DNA of 64,000 nucleotides from Actinomycetospora soli (GTDB lineage: Bacteria > Actinomycetota > Actinomycetes > Mycobacteriales > Pseudonocardiaceae). This document shows positions 17,710 to 26,575 of this stretch, piece by piece. Within the stretch, counting starts at the first letter, position 1; every line of letters begins with the position of its first letter. The notes under the pieces are model-generated. The model was not told where the DNA came from and did not search any database. It saw only the letters and a program-made list of their open reading frames with translations. The translations under genes and the position numbers were made by a program. The DNA lies in the NCBI RefSeq assembly GCF_021026295.1, contig NZ_JAJNDA010000001.1:310001-374000 (forward strand). Reading direction: 5' to 3'.

Positions 17710-18102
17710 TCAGTTCGCCGGGCGCACGGACGTGAGGTGGAGGCGCCGCTGCACGACGGCGGCGAGGATCACGGCGACGCCCGCGGCGGCGATCAGGACG
17801 ACGAAGCCGGGGTGCATGGCCTTCGTGAGGCTGGCCGGGCGGTCGGGGTCGAGCACGTACAGCGCGAACGGGACGGCGTAGGCGACGGCGAGCCCGGCCG
17901 CCCACCACCGCAGCGCCCGGAGGCGGGCCTCCTGCAGCGTCCCGATCAGGGCGAGGGCCACGGGGACGACCGCCAGCAGGGCGAACCCCCCGACGACCAT
18001 CAGGGCGGCGAGGCCCGCCGAGACGACGACCAGGCGCGGGAGTCGGGGGGTGGGGCGGGAGGACGGGGAGGTCGGGGCGGCGTCGTGCGTCGGAGCGGAC
18101 AC
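17710..18102 (-). CDS. Small membrane protein, unknown function
   Basis: 130 residues from a GTG at 18102 with AGGAGA seven bases upstream. A polar, Pro/Thr-rich N-terminus of about 20 residues is followed by roughly four transmembrane segments: about 22-45 (two closely packed spans), 58-78 and 90-115. I do not recognise the family. It is separated from the STAS gene, also on the minus strand, by about 107 bases. Confidence 0.68.
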   Translation of the reverse strand: MSAPTHDAAPTSPSSRPTPRLPRLVVVSAGLAALMVVGGFALLAVVPVALALIGTLQEARLRALRWWAAGLAVAYAVPFALYVLDPDRPASLTKAMHPGFVVLIAAAGVAVILAAVVQRRLHLTSVRPAN

Positions 18103-18209
18103 GGTGGTTCTCCTGGGCGGTGCGGAGGTCGCGACCCGACCTCGTGAGTGAGCAGTGCTCTCACCCTGACAGTGACCGTCCAGGAAAACAAGAGCATTGC
18201 TCTCGCTTC

Positions 18210-18590
18210 TCACCGCACCAGGGGCACCTCGGTGAGATCGAACGGCCGCCCGCCGAGCCGGCGCAGCCGGATGCGCAGGCTCCGCTTCGGCGCCACGACG
18301 GTGAAGGCCACGCCCCGGGCGTGGGCGTCGCCCGCGACGGCCGGGATCGCCCACAGGCCGAGGTCGTCCTCGGCCACGACGTCGGTCAGGTCGAGCACCA
18401 CGGCCGCCGACCCGTCGTCGAGCGCACCCTCGACGGCCTCCCGCAGCACGCAGGCGGTCGCGGCGCGCAGGCCGCCGGCGAGCCGGACGACGGTGCCGGT
18501 CGGGTGGTCGACGACGGTCGACGCCAGCCCGTCCGCGCCCCCGGACCGCGCACGGCGCCCCGGCGGTGGCGCGGCCGGCTCCATGACCAT
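18210..18590 (-). CDS. STAS-domain protein (anti-sigma-factor-antagonist-like) with altered phosphorylation site
   Basis: 126 residues; the ATG at 18590 follows GGGGAG. Residues ~25-115 form a STAS domain: TVVRLAGGLRAATACVLREAVE, then AAVVLDLTDVVAEDDLGLWAIPAVAGDAHARG and FTVVAPKRSLRIRLRRLG. In anti-sigma antagonists the loop after the third strand is D-S-S-G-L, with Ser phosphorylated by the anti-sigma kinase. Here it reads E-D-D-L-G-L, so an acidic residue stands where the Ser is expected. A phosphomimetic, constitutively unavailable antagonist is one reading; a non-signalling STAS is another. No kinase gene is adjacent. Confidence 0.72.
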   Translation of the reverse strand: MVMEPAAPPPGRRARSGGADGLASTVVDHPTGTVVRLAGGLRAATACVLREAVEGALDDGSAAVVLDLTDVVAEDDLGLWAIPAVAGDAHARGVAFTVVAPKRSLRIRLRRLGGRPFDLTEVPLVR

Positions 18591-19011
18591 CACAGCTCCC
18601 CCTCGTCCCCGCGCGGGCGGCATCGTCTCCTCGCCCGGGGGCGATGACGTGGTCGCGGCGTCCGGATCGCCCGGCGGCGGGTGGAGTCCCGGCGGCGTCG
18701 GTGCGGCGATCGGTGTCGTCGGACCATAGGCGGCAGCGGGTTCGTCCGGAAGGGGCCGCACCGCGGTGCAGGTGACCGGAAAACGAAGAAGCGTAAGCGA
18801 TTCACCCACCCGCGCTGTGCCGAACGGGTGTGGCGCACGCCGCTCACCAGCGTCGATTGACCCACCTGGTCGAGTCGCGCCGTGTGCACACGTGCACGTG
18901 TGCAGGAGTGCTTGTGAGCACGCCTGCGTGGGTGTCACTGTGCATGCCCGGCACCGCTGCACCGAGCAGGCGCGCCGCCGGGTCGGGGAGCTCGGGCGGG
19001 GGTGAGGCGCG
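18591..19011. other. Intergenic region upstream of the parA-like gene
   Basis: These 421 bases between the divergent STAS and parA-like genes hold no frame with coding support. An AT-richer patch (GGAAAACGAAGAAGCGTAAG, near 18779-18798) may mark a promoter. A cluster of GTGCA/TGCAC half-sites, including a perfect 20-base palindrome, occupies 18883-18953. Confidence 0.5.
18885..18904. promoter_or_regulatory. 20-base perfect palindrome upstream of parA-like gene, candidate operator
   Basis: TGCACACGTGCACGTGTGCA is its own reverse complement. It sits 107 bases before the parA-like start, with additional TGTGCA and GTGCTTGTGAGCAC partial sites downstream. A small ribbon-helix-helix protein is encoded in the same operon and is an obvious candidate ligand, either as operator or as a partition-like site (inference). 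Confidence 0.5.
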
Positions 19012-19812
19012 ATGCGCATCGCGGTGGCCAACAACAAGGGCGGCGCGGGCAAGACGACCGCCATCGCCCACCTCGCCGAGGCCCTGGCCGCCCGCGGCCG
19101 CCGGGTGCTCGCCGTCGACCTCGACCCGCAGGCCAACCTGTCCCGGCGCCTGGGCTACGGCGAGGCCGACCTCGCCGAGATGGTCACCGCGGCCGAGGTG
19201 GTCGCGGCGAACCAGAAGGGCTGCGCGGCGGACGCCCTCGTCGGCTGCCGGTGGGCCCCGGCCGACCTCGCCGAGCGCATCGACCTCGTCCCCGCCCGCT
19301 ACGACCTCGAGGCGCGGGTCGCCGAGGCGGGCCAGCTCGGGTCGCACGAGCGCCTCGACGTCGCCCTCACCGGCGTCGCCGAGGACTACGACGTGACCCT
19401 CCTCGACTGCCCGCCGTCGCTGGGGCACCTCACCCAGCTCGGGCTCGCCGCGGCGGACACCGTGGTGCTCGTGCTGCGCCCGGAGTACGACCACCTGCAG
19501 GGCGCCATCCGCGTCCGGGACTTCGTCGCCGCCTACCGCCGCCACCTCGGGCGGCCCGATCTCGCGGTGTCGGGCGTGATCGTCAACGAGCACGACCGGC
19601 GGCGCGGCCTGCACGCCTGGCACACCGACTCGGTCGCCGACACCTTCGGCGACCTCGTCTGGTCCCCGCCCGTGCCGTCGCGCGCGGTGCTCGCCGAGGC
19701 CATCGACGCCGCGCAGCCCCTGCGGGCCCGCGGCGCACCGGCCCGGCCGCTCGTCGAGATCTTCTCCACCCTCGCCGACCAGCTGGAGGTCCGGCTCGAT
19801 GCCGCCGTCTGA
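19012..19812 (+). CDS. ParA-family ATPase (partition/MinD-like)
   Basis: 266 residues. The deviant Walker A motif KGGAGKTT is at residues 9-16, with the signature lysine of ParA/MinD proteins. LAVDLDPQANLSRRLGYG (A-prime) and TLLDCPPSLGHLTQLGLAAAD (Walker B/switch) follow. There is no N-terminal DNA-binding extension, so it is of the small ParA class that pairs with a separate DNA-binding centromere protein. The next gene, overlapping by 14 bases, encodes such a candidate. This is not the chromosomal parAB, which would lie near oriC with a ParB of ~300 residues. Confidence 0.9.
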   Translation: MRIAVANNKGGAGKTTAIAHLAEALAARGRRVLAVDLDPQANLSRRLGYGEADLAEMVTAAEVVAANQKGCAADALVGCRWAPADLAERIDLVPARYDLEARVAEAGQLGSHERLDVALTGVAEDYDVTLLDCPPSLGHLTQLGLAAADTVVLVLRPEYDHLQGAIRVRDFVAAYRRHLGRPDLAVSGVIVNEHDRRRGLHAWHTDSVADTFGDLVWSPPVPSRAVLAEAIDAAQPLRARGAPARPLVEIFSTLADQLEVRLDAAV

Positions 19813-20134
19813 GCCCCGCGCGACGCCGCCCTCCGGGCGGTCCGCACCCGATCCGGCCCAGGCCCGTCGTCGGGGGAACCCGCCCGAACGCCGGCGCCCC
19901 GAGCCGAGCTCGATGCTCGCGCCCTCCCCCAGCCCGCTCATGCCCGCGGCCGGTCGCCGGCAGCACAAGGGCTCGGGACCCACCCGCCAGGAGCTGGTCT
20001 ACCTCTCCGGGCGGGTGCCGCGGGCGCTGCGCGACGAGCTGCACATCCGGGCGATCGAGGAGGGCCGGCCCGTGGTCGACCTCCTGCGCGACGCGATCCG
20101 CGGCTACCTGGACGTGCCCCCGCCGCGACCGTGA
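19799..20134 (+). CDS. Ribbon-helix-helix protein, probable ParA partner
   Basis: 111 residues, overlapping the parA-like gene by 14 bases. The first ~60 residues are Pro/Arg/Ser-rich and probably disordered. The last ~45 (ELVYLSGRVPRALRDELH, then IEEGRPVVDLLRDAIRGYL) read as a ribbon-helix-helix fold: one beta strand and two helices. Type Ib partition systems pair a small ParA with a ParG-like RHH protein whose disordered N-terminus stimulates the ATPase, and the architecture here matches. Function as a partition or positioning pair is inference. Confidence 0.75.
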   Translation: MPPSEPRATPPSGRSAPDPAQARRRGNPPERRRPEPSSMLAPSPSPLMPAAGRRQHKGSGPTRQELVYLSGRVPRALRDELHIRAIEEGRPVVDLLRDAIRGYLDVPPPRP

Positions 20135-20138
20135 CCGC

Positions 20139-21203
20139 TCAGCCCGGCCGCCGCCAGGCGCCGCGCTCCTGCATCAGCTCGACCTGGCGCGCGAGGATCT
20201 CGCGCCGGTACTCCTCGTGGTGCGGGGGCGTGCGGTCGAGGTAGAGGTTCTTCGGGTAGATCGGTCGCTCGTAGACGATCTGCGCGAGCTCGGCGCGGAT
20301 GTCCTTGGCCCAGCTGCTGATCTGCGCGGACGCCCGGTGGTGGCGCAGCGCCTCGATGTCGACGACCCCGCTGACGAACGTCGAGCCGTTGGTGTCGAAC
20401 TGCTTCCCGACGATCTGCCCGCGGTGGTTCACGATCATCGAGGCACCACCGCCCGCGTCGATCGGCGTCGGGCTCTCGCGGTGGAGGTGGTAGCCGCCGA
20501 TGTTCGGGGCGACCACGTAGAAGTTGTTCTCCAGCGCCCGCGCGCGGTTGGTGATCTCGAAGACGTCGTTCTCGGTGAACGGCACCGGCAGCGAGGCGCG
20601 GTAGACGACCTCCGCCCCGTTGAGCGCGAGACCGCGTCCGTTCTCCGGGTAGCAGCCCTCCATCGCCATCATGACGCCGAGCCGGCCGATCGGGGTGTCG
20701 GCCACCGGCCAGAAGGCGTCGAGGGTGCGGCCGTAGCGGTCGACCCACCAGTCGAACAGGTCGTGCGGCGACACCGACCGCTCCACCGGCAGCAGCGCGT
20801 TGAGCTTGTAGTGGACGAGCACGAGTTCCTCGTCGGGCGAGAGCACGAAGCCCGCGTTGAAGAACAGGTCGGGCCACTCGGGGTGCCGCACCTTGGCCTG
20901 CGCCATGATCCAGACGCCCCAGCGCGACGCCAGGCGCCCGAGCCGTTCGGTCTCGGGCCCGGGCAGGTCGATCGCGCAGTGGTGGGCGAAATCGACGTGG
21001 TCGACGTCGAGGATCTCGTCGTTGAAGCCCTGGAGGGCGCCCTCCGGGATCACGAGCAGCTTCACCGGGACGTCGAGGTTGGAGAGCCAGAACGCCGCCG
21101 TTGTCAGGCTCTCGAGGTGCTCGAGGTTGTGCGCGATGTCGGCGCGCTCGCGGATGCCCCAGAACGTCGGGATCAGTCCGACCGCGGTGTACGGCTCGAT
21201 CAC
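20139..21203 (-). CDS. Nitrilase-superfamily carbon-nitrogen hydrolase
   Basis: 354 residues. The Glu-Lys-Cys triad is readable as Glu54 (LLVIPEGALQGF), Lys133 (LVHYKLNA) and Cys184 (MMAMEGCYPENG). The chain is longer than the usual ~270-320 because of a C-terminal extension rich in Arg/Glu. The family hydrolyses nitriles or amides, and formamidase- or aliphatic-amidase-like use is possible. It converges on the RHH gene with a four-base gap and has no obvious partner genes. Confidence 0.85.
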   Translation of the reverse strand: MIEPYTAVGLIPTFWGIRERADIAHNLEHLESLTTAAFWLSNLDVPVKLLVIPEGALQGFNDEILDVDHVDFAHHCAIDLPGPETERLGRLASRWGVWIMAQAKVRHPEWPDLFFNAGFVLSPDEELVLVHYKLNALLPVERSVSPHDLFDWWVDRYGRTLDAFWPVADTPIGRLGVMMAMEGCYPENGRGLALNGAEVVYRASLPVPFTENDVFEITNRARALENNFYVVAPNIGGYHLHRESPTPIDAGGGASMIVNHRGQIVGKQFDTNGSTFVSGVVDIEALRHHRASAQISSWAKDIRAELAQIVYERPIYPKNLYLDRTPPHHEEYRREILARQVELMQERGAWRRPG

Positions 21204-21309
21204 GAGAAGTGGCTCCGCCCTGTGCGTACTCGTCCGTGTCCTGCCACGGGACGGTACTCACGGGCGCGCTGCGCACCCAGCGGCTGAGCGAGCGTGGCGG
21301 CGGCCGGGC

Positions 21310-22146
21310 TCAGGCGAGGTGCCCCACGATCAGCTCCGCCAGCTCGCGCGGCTTCTCCTCCGGCACCCAGTGCCCGCACTCGGGGAGGACGTGGCCGGTC
21401 ACGTCGTGCGCCATCCGCCGCAGCGACTCCTCGACCTCGCTCCCGCGCCCGAACGACGTCGCTCCCCCGACGGCGAGGACGGGCACGTCGATCTTCCCGA
21501 GGGTCTGGTGGGCGGCGATGTCCTGCGGCACCGTCCGGTACAGCTCGAAGCCCGCGCGCAGCGCGCCGGCGGCGGTGTAGCAGCGCAGGTACTCGGCCAC
21601 GGCGTCGTCGGGAAGGACCCGCTGGTGGTGGCCGTAGTGCTCGTAGAACCAGCGCAGGAAGACCTCCTCGCGCCCGGTGATCAGGGCCTCGGGGAGGTCG
21701 AGCGTGCCGAGGAAGGCGTGATGCCAGCGGCGCCCGCCCTGCGAGATGTCCGGTTGCCCGTCGCCGGGGATCGCGACGTCGACGACGCCGAGCCGGGTCA
21801 CGCGCGCCGGATGTCGCGCGGCGATCGAGAAGGCGACGACGCCGCCCCAGTCGTGCCCGACGACGGCGGCCCGGTCGATGCCCAGCGCGTCGAGCAGCCG
21901 GACGAGGTCCTCGCCGAGGGTCTGCTTGTCGTAGCCGTGCAGCGGTCGCGTGGAGTCGCCCAGCCCTCGCAGGTCCGGGATCACGCAGCGGTACCCGGCC
22001 TCGACGAGCCGCGGCGCGACCTGCGTCCACGAGTACCAGGTCTGGGGGAACCCGTGTATCAGGAGGACCGGCGCACCGTCGCCGATCTCCGCGACGTGCA
22101 GGACGACCTCGCCGACGTCGACGTAGGTGTGGGCGTACTCGACCAT
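21310..22146 (-). CDS. Alpha/beta hydrolase, epoxide-hydrolase-like
   Basis: 278 residues from the ATG at 22146, which has GGAGG seven bases upstream. The oxyanion region HGFPQTWYSW (31-40), the nucleophile elbow VGHDWGG with Asp99, and the catalytic His259 in CGHWVPEE fit the epoxide hydrolase/dehalogenase group, in which Asp attacks the substrate carbon. Tyr-rich cap residues (RWFYEHYGHH) are consistent with an epoxide hydrolase. The substrate is unknown. It is divergent from the GH1 gene. Confidence 0.87.
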   Translation of the reverse strand: MVEYAHTYVDVGEVVLHVAEIGDGAPVLLIHGFPQTWYSWTQVAPRLVEAGYRCVIPDLRGLGDSTRPLHGYDKQTLGEDLVRLLDALGIDRAAVVGHDWGGVVAFSIAARHPARVTRLGVVDVAIPGDGQPDISQGGRRWHHAFLGTLDLPEALITGREEVFLRWFYEHYGHHQRVLPDDAVAEYLRCYTAAGALRAGFELYRTVPQDIAAHQTLGKIDVPVLAVGGATSFGRGSEVEESLRRMAHDVTGHVLPECGHWVPEEKPRELAELIVGHLA

Positions 22147-22279
22147 GAGCGACCTCCGCGGACACGGTTCCCCGGTCGGTCGGGCGCCATGCCCCCGCCG
22201 TGCGAGCGGGCGCGGCCGGGGCCGCGACGGCCCGGGCCGTGGTGGTCGATCGTGTCCGGTCCTGCCAGGGTGGGCGACC

Positions 22280-23491
22280 GTGCCGATCTTCCCGCCGGGT
22301 TTCCTCTGGGGCAGCGCCACCGCCAGCCACCAGGTCGAGGGCAACAACACCAACAACGACTGGTGGGACTGGGAGCACGACCCGGCCTCGCCCTGCGTCG
22401 AGCCCTCCGGCGACGCGATCGACCACTACCACCGCTACGACGACGATTTCGCCCTGCTCGCCTCGCTCGGCCAGAACGCCCACCGGTTCTCACTCGAGTG
22501 GTCGCGCATCGAGCCGGCCGAGGGCGAGTTCTCGACGGCGGCCCTGGACCACTACGCCCGTGTGCTCGACTCCCTCGCCCGGCACGGCCTCACGGCGTTC
22601 GTGACGCTGCACCACTTCACGCTGCCGCGCTGGTTCGCCGCCCGCGGCGGCTGGCTCGCGGCGGACGCGCTGGACGTGTTCGCGCGGTACGTGGGTGTCG
22701 TGTCCGCGGCGCTCGGCGACCGGATGCCGTTCGTCTGCACGATCAACGAACCGCAGATCGTCGCCCGCGAGTGCTACCTGTCCGGCCAGTTCCCGCCCGG
22801 GCACCGCGACCTCACCGAGGCGATCACCGTGAACGGCGTGCTCGCGACGGCCCACCGCAGGGCCGTCGAGGTGCTGCGGGCCGGGCCGGGCTCGGCACAG
22901 CTCGGGACGTGCCTGCACCTGCCCCACCTCGAGCCGCTGCGCCCCGGCGACGAGGCCGACGAGGGGGCGACGGCGGCCGCCCGGATGGTCATGGTCGACA
23001 CCCACCTCGACGACCTGTGGGCCGGCGGCGACGTCGGGGACTTCGTCGGGCTGCAGTACTACTCGCGGGCCCTGATCGACGCGACGTCGCCGGACCTGAC
23101 GGCGGGTCCGCCCGAGGGCGCGGAGACGACGCTCATGGGCTGGGAGGTGTACCCGGCCGGCTTCGGGGCGGTGCTGCGCCGGATCGCCGAGGCCGGGCTG
23201 CCCGTCGTCGTCACCGAGAACGGGATCGCGACGACGGACGACGACCAGCGGGTGCGCTACCTCGCCTCCCACCTCGCGGAGGTCGCGTCCGCGCTCGCCG
23301 ACGGCGTCGACGTGCGCGGGTACCTGTACTGGTCGTCGTTCGACAACTTCGAGTGGGCCGTGGGCTACCGGCCGACGTTCGGGCTCGTCGGGATCGACCG
23401 CGCCGACGGGTGCCGGCGGACCCCGCGCCGCAGCGCGGAGCTGTTCGGCGAGGTCGCCCGCACCGGGGAGCTGACGGCCCTGCAGCCCTGA
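22280..23491 (+). CDS. Glycoside hydrolase family 1 beta-glucosidase
   Basis: 403 residues from a GTG at 22280 (FPPGFLWGSATASHQVEG is the classic GH1 N-terminus). The acid/base Glu157 is in CTINEPQ and the nucleophile Glu313 in VVTENG. YLYWSSFDNFEWAVGY supplies the aglycone/substrate Trp motifs. The length is slightly below the usual ~440, with shortened loops rather than a lost end. There is no signal peptide, so it acts on imported beta-glycosides. No transporter is adjacent. Confidence 0.92.
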   Translation: MPIFPPGFLWGSATASHQVEGNNTNNDWWDWEHDPASPCVEPSGDAIDHYHRYDDDFALLASLGQNAHRFSLEWSRIEPAEGEFSTAALDHYARVLDSLARHGLTAFVTLHHFTLPRWFAARGGWLAADALDVFARYVGVVSAALGDRMPFVCTINEPQIVARECYLSGQFPPGHRDLTEAITVNGVLATAHRRAVEVLRAGPGSAQLGTCLHLPHLEPLRPGDEADEGATAAARMVMVDTHLDDLWAGGDVGDFVGLQYYSRALIDATSPDLTAGPPEGAETTLMGWEVYPAGFGAVLRRIAEAGLPVVVTENGIATTDDDQRVRYLASHLAEVASALADGVDVRGYLYWSSFDNFEWAVGYRPTFGLVGIDRADGCRRTPRRSAELFGEVARTGELTALQP

Positions 23492-23546
23492 TCAGGGCGG
23501 GCCGAGGGCCCGCTCGATGAGGACGTCGAGGAATCTCCTGGGAGGG

Positions 23547-23579
23547 GTGCTGCTGCCGCACGGGACGCGGCAGCGGCAC
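23547..23579. terminator. Hairpin between GH1 and PEBP genes
   Basis: GTGCTGCTGCCGC pairs with GCGGCAGCGGCAC (one G-U) around ACGGGAC. It lies between the convergent GH1 and PEBP stop codons. Confidence 0.55.
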
Positions 23580-23587
23580 CGTCGTGG

Positions 23588-24133
23588 TCACCGTTCGAAG
23601 ACCGCGGTGATCCTCGCGCGGGCCAGCGTGTGGCTGAACAGCACGAACCCCAGGTAGGCCGGCGTCGCCCCGCGGGGCACCCCGAGCCGCGGCACGTCGA
23701 CCGCGTGCACCACGAAGTGGTAGTGGTGCACGCCGTGGCCCTCGGGCGGCGCCGCCCCGAGGTACTGGTGGATCCCGGCGTCGTTCGGGAGCGCGATCGC
23801 CCCCTGCGGAAGCCGGGAGCCGTCCGGGTCGCCCGCACCGGCCGGGAGCGAGGTGACGTCGGCCGGGACGTCGGCGACGGCCCAGTGCCAGAAGCCGCTC
23901 GCCGTCGGGGCGTCCGGGTCGTAGCAGGTCACCGCGAAGCTGCGCGTGGCGCTGGGGAACCCGTGCCAGCTCAGCTGCGGGGACCGGTCCTCCCCACCGG
24001 GGACGCCCATGATGCCGCTGGTGTGCGGCGCGGCCAGCGGGACGCCGTCGGCGACGTCGGTGCTCGTGACGGTGAAGGTCCCGACGTCGGGGAGGAAGAG
24101 ATAGGGGTCGGGGGGCGCGGTGGCCGTGGTCAT
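23588..24133 (-). CDS. YbhB/YbcL-type phosphatidylethanolamine-binding (Raf kinase inhibitor-like) protein
   Basis: 181 residues. The bacterial PEBP signature is clear: [10 protein letters not shown] near residue 51, [32 protein letters not shown] in the middle, then [24 protein letters not shown]. These small beta-sheet proteins bind anionic ligands, and no biochemical role is established for this branch. The gene follows the GMC pseudogene's strand and may be at the end of its transcript, 15 bases downstream of the GMC stop. Confidence 0.9.
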   Translation of the reverse strand: MTTATAPPDPYLFLPDVGTFTVTSTDVADGVPLAAPHTSGIMGVPGGEDRSPQLSWHGFPSATRSFAVTCYDPDAPTASGFWHWAVADVPADVTSLPAGAGDPDGSRLPQGAIALPNDAGIHQYLGAAPPEGHGVHHYHFVVHAVDVPRLGVPRGATPAYLGFVLFSHTLARARITAVFER

Positions 24134-24148
24134 CGGTGCCTCTCCTGG

Positions 24149-25672
24149 TCAGTCGAGGGTCTTGTGGAGCTCGGTGGCGATGTACTCCGCCTGGCGGGTC
24201 GCGAGGGCGACGATCGTGAGCGTCGGGTTCGCCGCTCCCCCGGTCGTCATGACGCTGCCGTCGGAGATGAACAGGTTCGGGACGTCGTGGGCCCGCCCGA
24301 ACCGGTCGACGACGCCGTCGCGGGGCCGCTGGCTCATCCGGCAGGTCCCGAGGTTGTGCGTCGAGGGGTACGGCGGCGTCTCGATCGTCCGGTGCGCCCC
24401 GACCGCCTTGTAGACCGCCGCCCCCTGACGCTGCCCGTGCCGCCGCATCGCGGTGTCGTTGGGGTGGTCGTCGAAGTGGACGTTGGCCACCGGCAGCCCG
24501 TGCTGGTCGACGGTCTCACCGGAGAGCGTGACGCGGTTGTCGGCGCGGGGCATGTCCTCGCCGATGACCCACATCCCGGCGGTGTTGCGGTAGTCGTCGA
24601 GCAGCTCGGTGACCGGCGTGCCCCAGCGTCCCGGCGCGATGAACTTCGCCAGGAAGGCCGGCCCGAGCGAGATGGTCTCCATGTAGTAGCCGCCGACGAA
24701 GCCGCGGTCGGTGTCGAGCCGCGACTCGTCGGCGATCACGCCGGCCATCGTCTCGCCGCGGTGCATGTTGACCGGCTTGTCGAACTGCCCCCACACGGTG
24801 CCGGTGGTGTGCCGCATGTAGTTGCGGCCCACCTGCCCGGAGGAGTTGGCGAGACCGTCGGGGTGCTGCGCCGACCCGGAGAGCAGGAGCAACCGGGGCG
24901 TCTCGATGGAGTTGCCGGCCACGCAGACCACCGCGGCGCGCTGGCGGCGCAGGGTCCCGTTGCGGTCGACGTAGAGCACGCCGGTGGCCCGGCCCGAGGC
25001 GTCGTGCTCGATCTGCGCGACGTGGCTGTCCGGGCGGAGGTCCAGGTTCCCGGTCCTCTCTGCCTTCGGCAGCTCGGCGACCAGGGTCGACCACTTCGAG
25101 CCGTGCTTGTCGCCCTGGAAGTTGAAGCCGTCCTGGACGGTGGCCGGGCGCCCGTCGTAGGGCTCGGCGTTCGTCGCGTAGGGCCCGGTCGAGTAGTAGC
25201 GGTAGCCGAGCTTCTCGGCGCCGTTGGCGAACACCTTGTAGTTGTTGTTCGCCGGCAGCGGCGGGCGGCCGTGGCGATGGCTGACCCCCATCTTGATCTC
25301 GGCCCGGTCGTAGTACGGCTCGAGCTCCGAGAGCGTGATCGGCCAGTCGAGCAGGCTCGCGCCGTCGAGGTCGCCGTAGGTGCTGCGGGCGTGGAACTCG
25401 TGTGCCTTGAAGCGCGGGCAGGCGCCGGCCCAGTGGGTCGTGGTGCCGCCGACCGCCTTGACGATCCACGCCGGGAGATCGGGGAAGTCGGTGGCGACCT
25501 GCCAGCTGCCCGAGGTGGTACGCGGGTCGCTCCACGCCATCTGCCCGAACGCGGCCCACTCGTCCTGGTGGTAGTCCTCGCCGGTCAGGTGCGGCCCGGC
25601 CTCCAGGACGACGGTCTTGAACCCGCGCCGGCAGAGCTCGTTCGCGACGGTGCCGCCGCCCGCCCCCCGAAC
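24149..25672 (-). pseudogene. GMC-family oxidoreductase lacking its start and first residues
   Basis: The frame reads a nearly complete GMC oxidoreductase: GAGGGTVANELCRRGF (end of the FAD dinucleotide motif), AGNSIETPRLLLLSGSAQHP, and C-terminal THNLGTCRM, LFISDGSVMTTGGAANPTLT. The ATG at 25540 lies well inside the protein, after the FAD motif. Upstream, the frame runs without a start codon into sequence that codes, in another phase, for the GAF regulator. Only about the first 10-15 residues appear lost. This looks like a deletion that joined the two genes out of frame, so the gene is probably inactive unless an unusual start is used. Confidence 0.65.
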
Positions 25673-25673
25673 C

Positions 25674-26342
25674 CCGCGCCCCGGCGTCGTCGCGCCGCGC
25701 GGGGACCCGGACGACCCGACCGCGACTGGCCGGTCGCGGCGCGTGCCCCTGGCCGCGGGCGAGCACGAGCGCCTCGGTGGCGGTCGCCGCGGACCGGGCC
25801 AGCGCGAGCAGCAGGGTGTGCGACCGCTGCGACCAGGTGGTGAGGTTGACGCTGCCGAGCAGGTCGCCGGACACGGGGTCGACGACCGGCACCGCCGCGC
25901 AGGTGTAGCCCCACAGGCGGGTGCAGTAGTGCTGGTCCCCGCGGACGAGGGTGGGGACGCGGTCGGCGAGGGCGAGGCCCAGCCCCGTCGTGCCCGTCGT
26001 GCGCTCGGAGTAGTCGAACCCCGGGGCGAGGGAGACGCCGTCGAGGGCGGCCAGCAGGCGCCGGTCGTTGCAGAGGCGGTCGAGGACGAGGCCGTCGACG
26101 TCGGTCAGCATCAGGCTGACGGGCTCGTCGGCGAGCGAGGCTCCCATCTCGGCGAGGATCGCGTGGCCGGCCTCGTAGAACAGCGACTGGTCGTCGACCG
26201 CACCGGCGAAGGCGGGGTCCACGGTGTCCAGCGCGATGCCGTAGCCCGCGCTGCGCTTCCAGGAGGCGACGACCCGCCGCGAGGCCGGCACCGCGTCGCG
26301 GGCGAGGGCGAGCCGCTCGCGCTCGCACAGGTCCGTCGTCAT
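25674..26342 (-). pseudogene. GAF-domain transcriptional regulator (AcoR-type N-terminal half), truncated
   Basis: The ATG at 26342 follows a good GGGAGGGCGGG site. The first ~220 residues match the N-terminus of actinobacterial AcoR-like regulators: SWKRSAGYGI, VSLMLTDVDGLVLDRLCND, TTGTTGLGLALADR, HYCTRLWGYTCAAVPVVDPVSGDLLGSVNLTTW. The expected central region and C-terminal Fis-type HTH are missing. Near 25673 the sequence passes into the GMC coding region in a different phase, and the open frame simply continues as meaningless Arg/Ala-rich sequence to 24516. It could still make a GAF-only protein with an aberrant tail. Confidence 0.65.
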
Positions 26343-26501
26343 CCCGCCCTCCCTCGCACGCGCCGTCGCGGTCGGTGAACGCTGTCGACTGTGACAGAGG
26401 TGACTCCGGCGGGGACCGGGGTCGCGGTGTCAATCTGAGACGGACGGTCGCGACCTCGCGGCGCGGGCCCTCCTGGTCCGGTGCGTCGTCCGGACACGCG
26501 G

Positions 26502-26531
26502 ACGGCCCCGCCGTCGTGCGGGCGGGGCCGT
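26502..26531 (-). terminator. Terminator hairpin downstream of the formamidase gene
   Basis: ACGGCCCCGCC (26502-26512) pairs with GGCGGGGCCGT (26521-26531). It lies 45 bases beyond the formamidase stop on the minus strand. The remaining gap to the GAF regulator start (26343-26575) shows no gene, only a twofold repeat of about 21 bases (CGGTCGTG then CCGGGCGTG) at about 26536-26577. Confidence 0.6.
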
Positions 26532-26575
26532 GCGCGGTCGTGCTCCGGGCGTGCTCGGTCGTGGGCCGGGCGTGG

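Noticed and set aside
18830-19396. 188-codon plus-strand frame upstream of and across the parA-like start
   Set aside because: It overlaps the parA-like gene out of phase, and its N-terminal part reads the GTGCA repeat cluster as Cys/Thr/His-rich nonsense.
19002-21287. A 761-codon plus-strand frame across the ParA and nitrilase genes
   Set aside because: It crosses the parA-like/RHH pair and runs antisense to the nitrilase; both real genes have family motifs and it has none.
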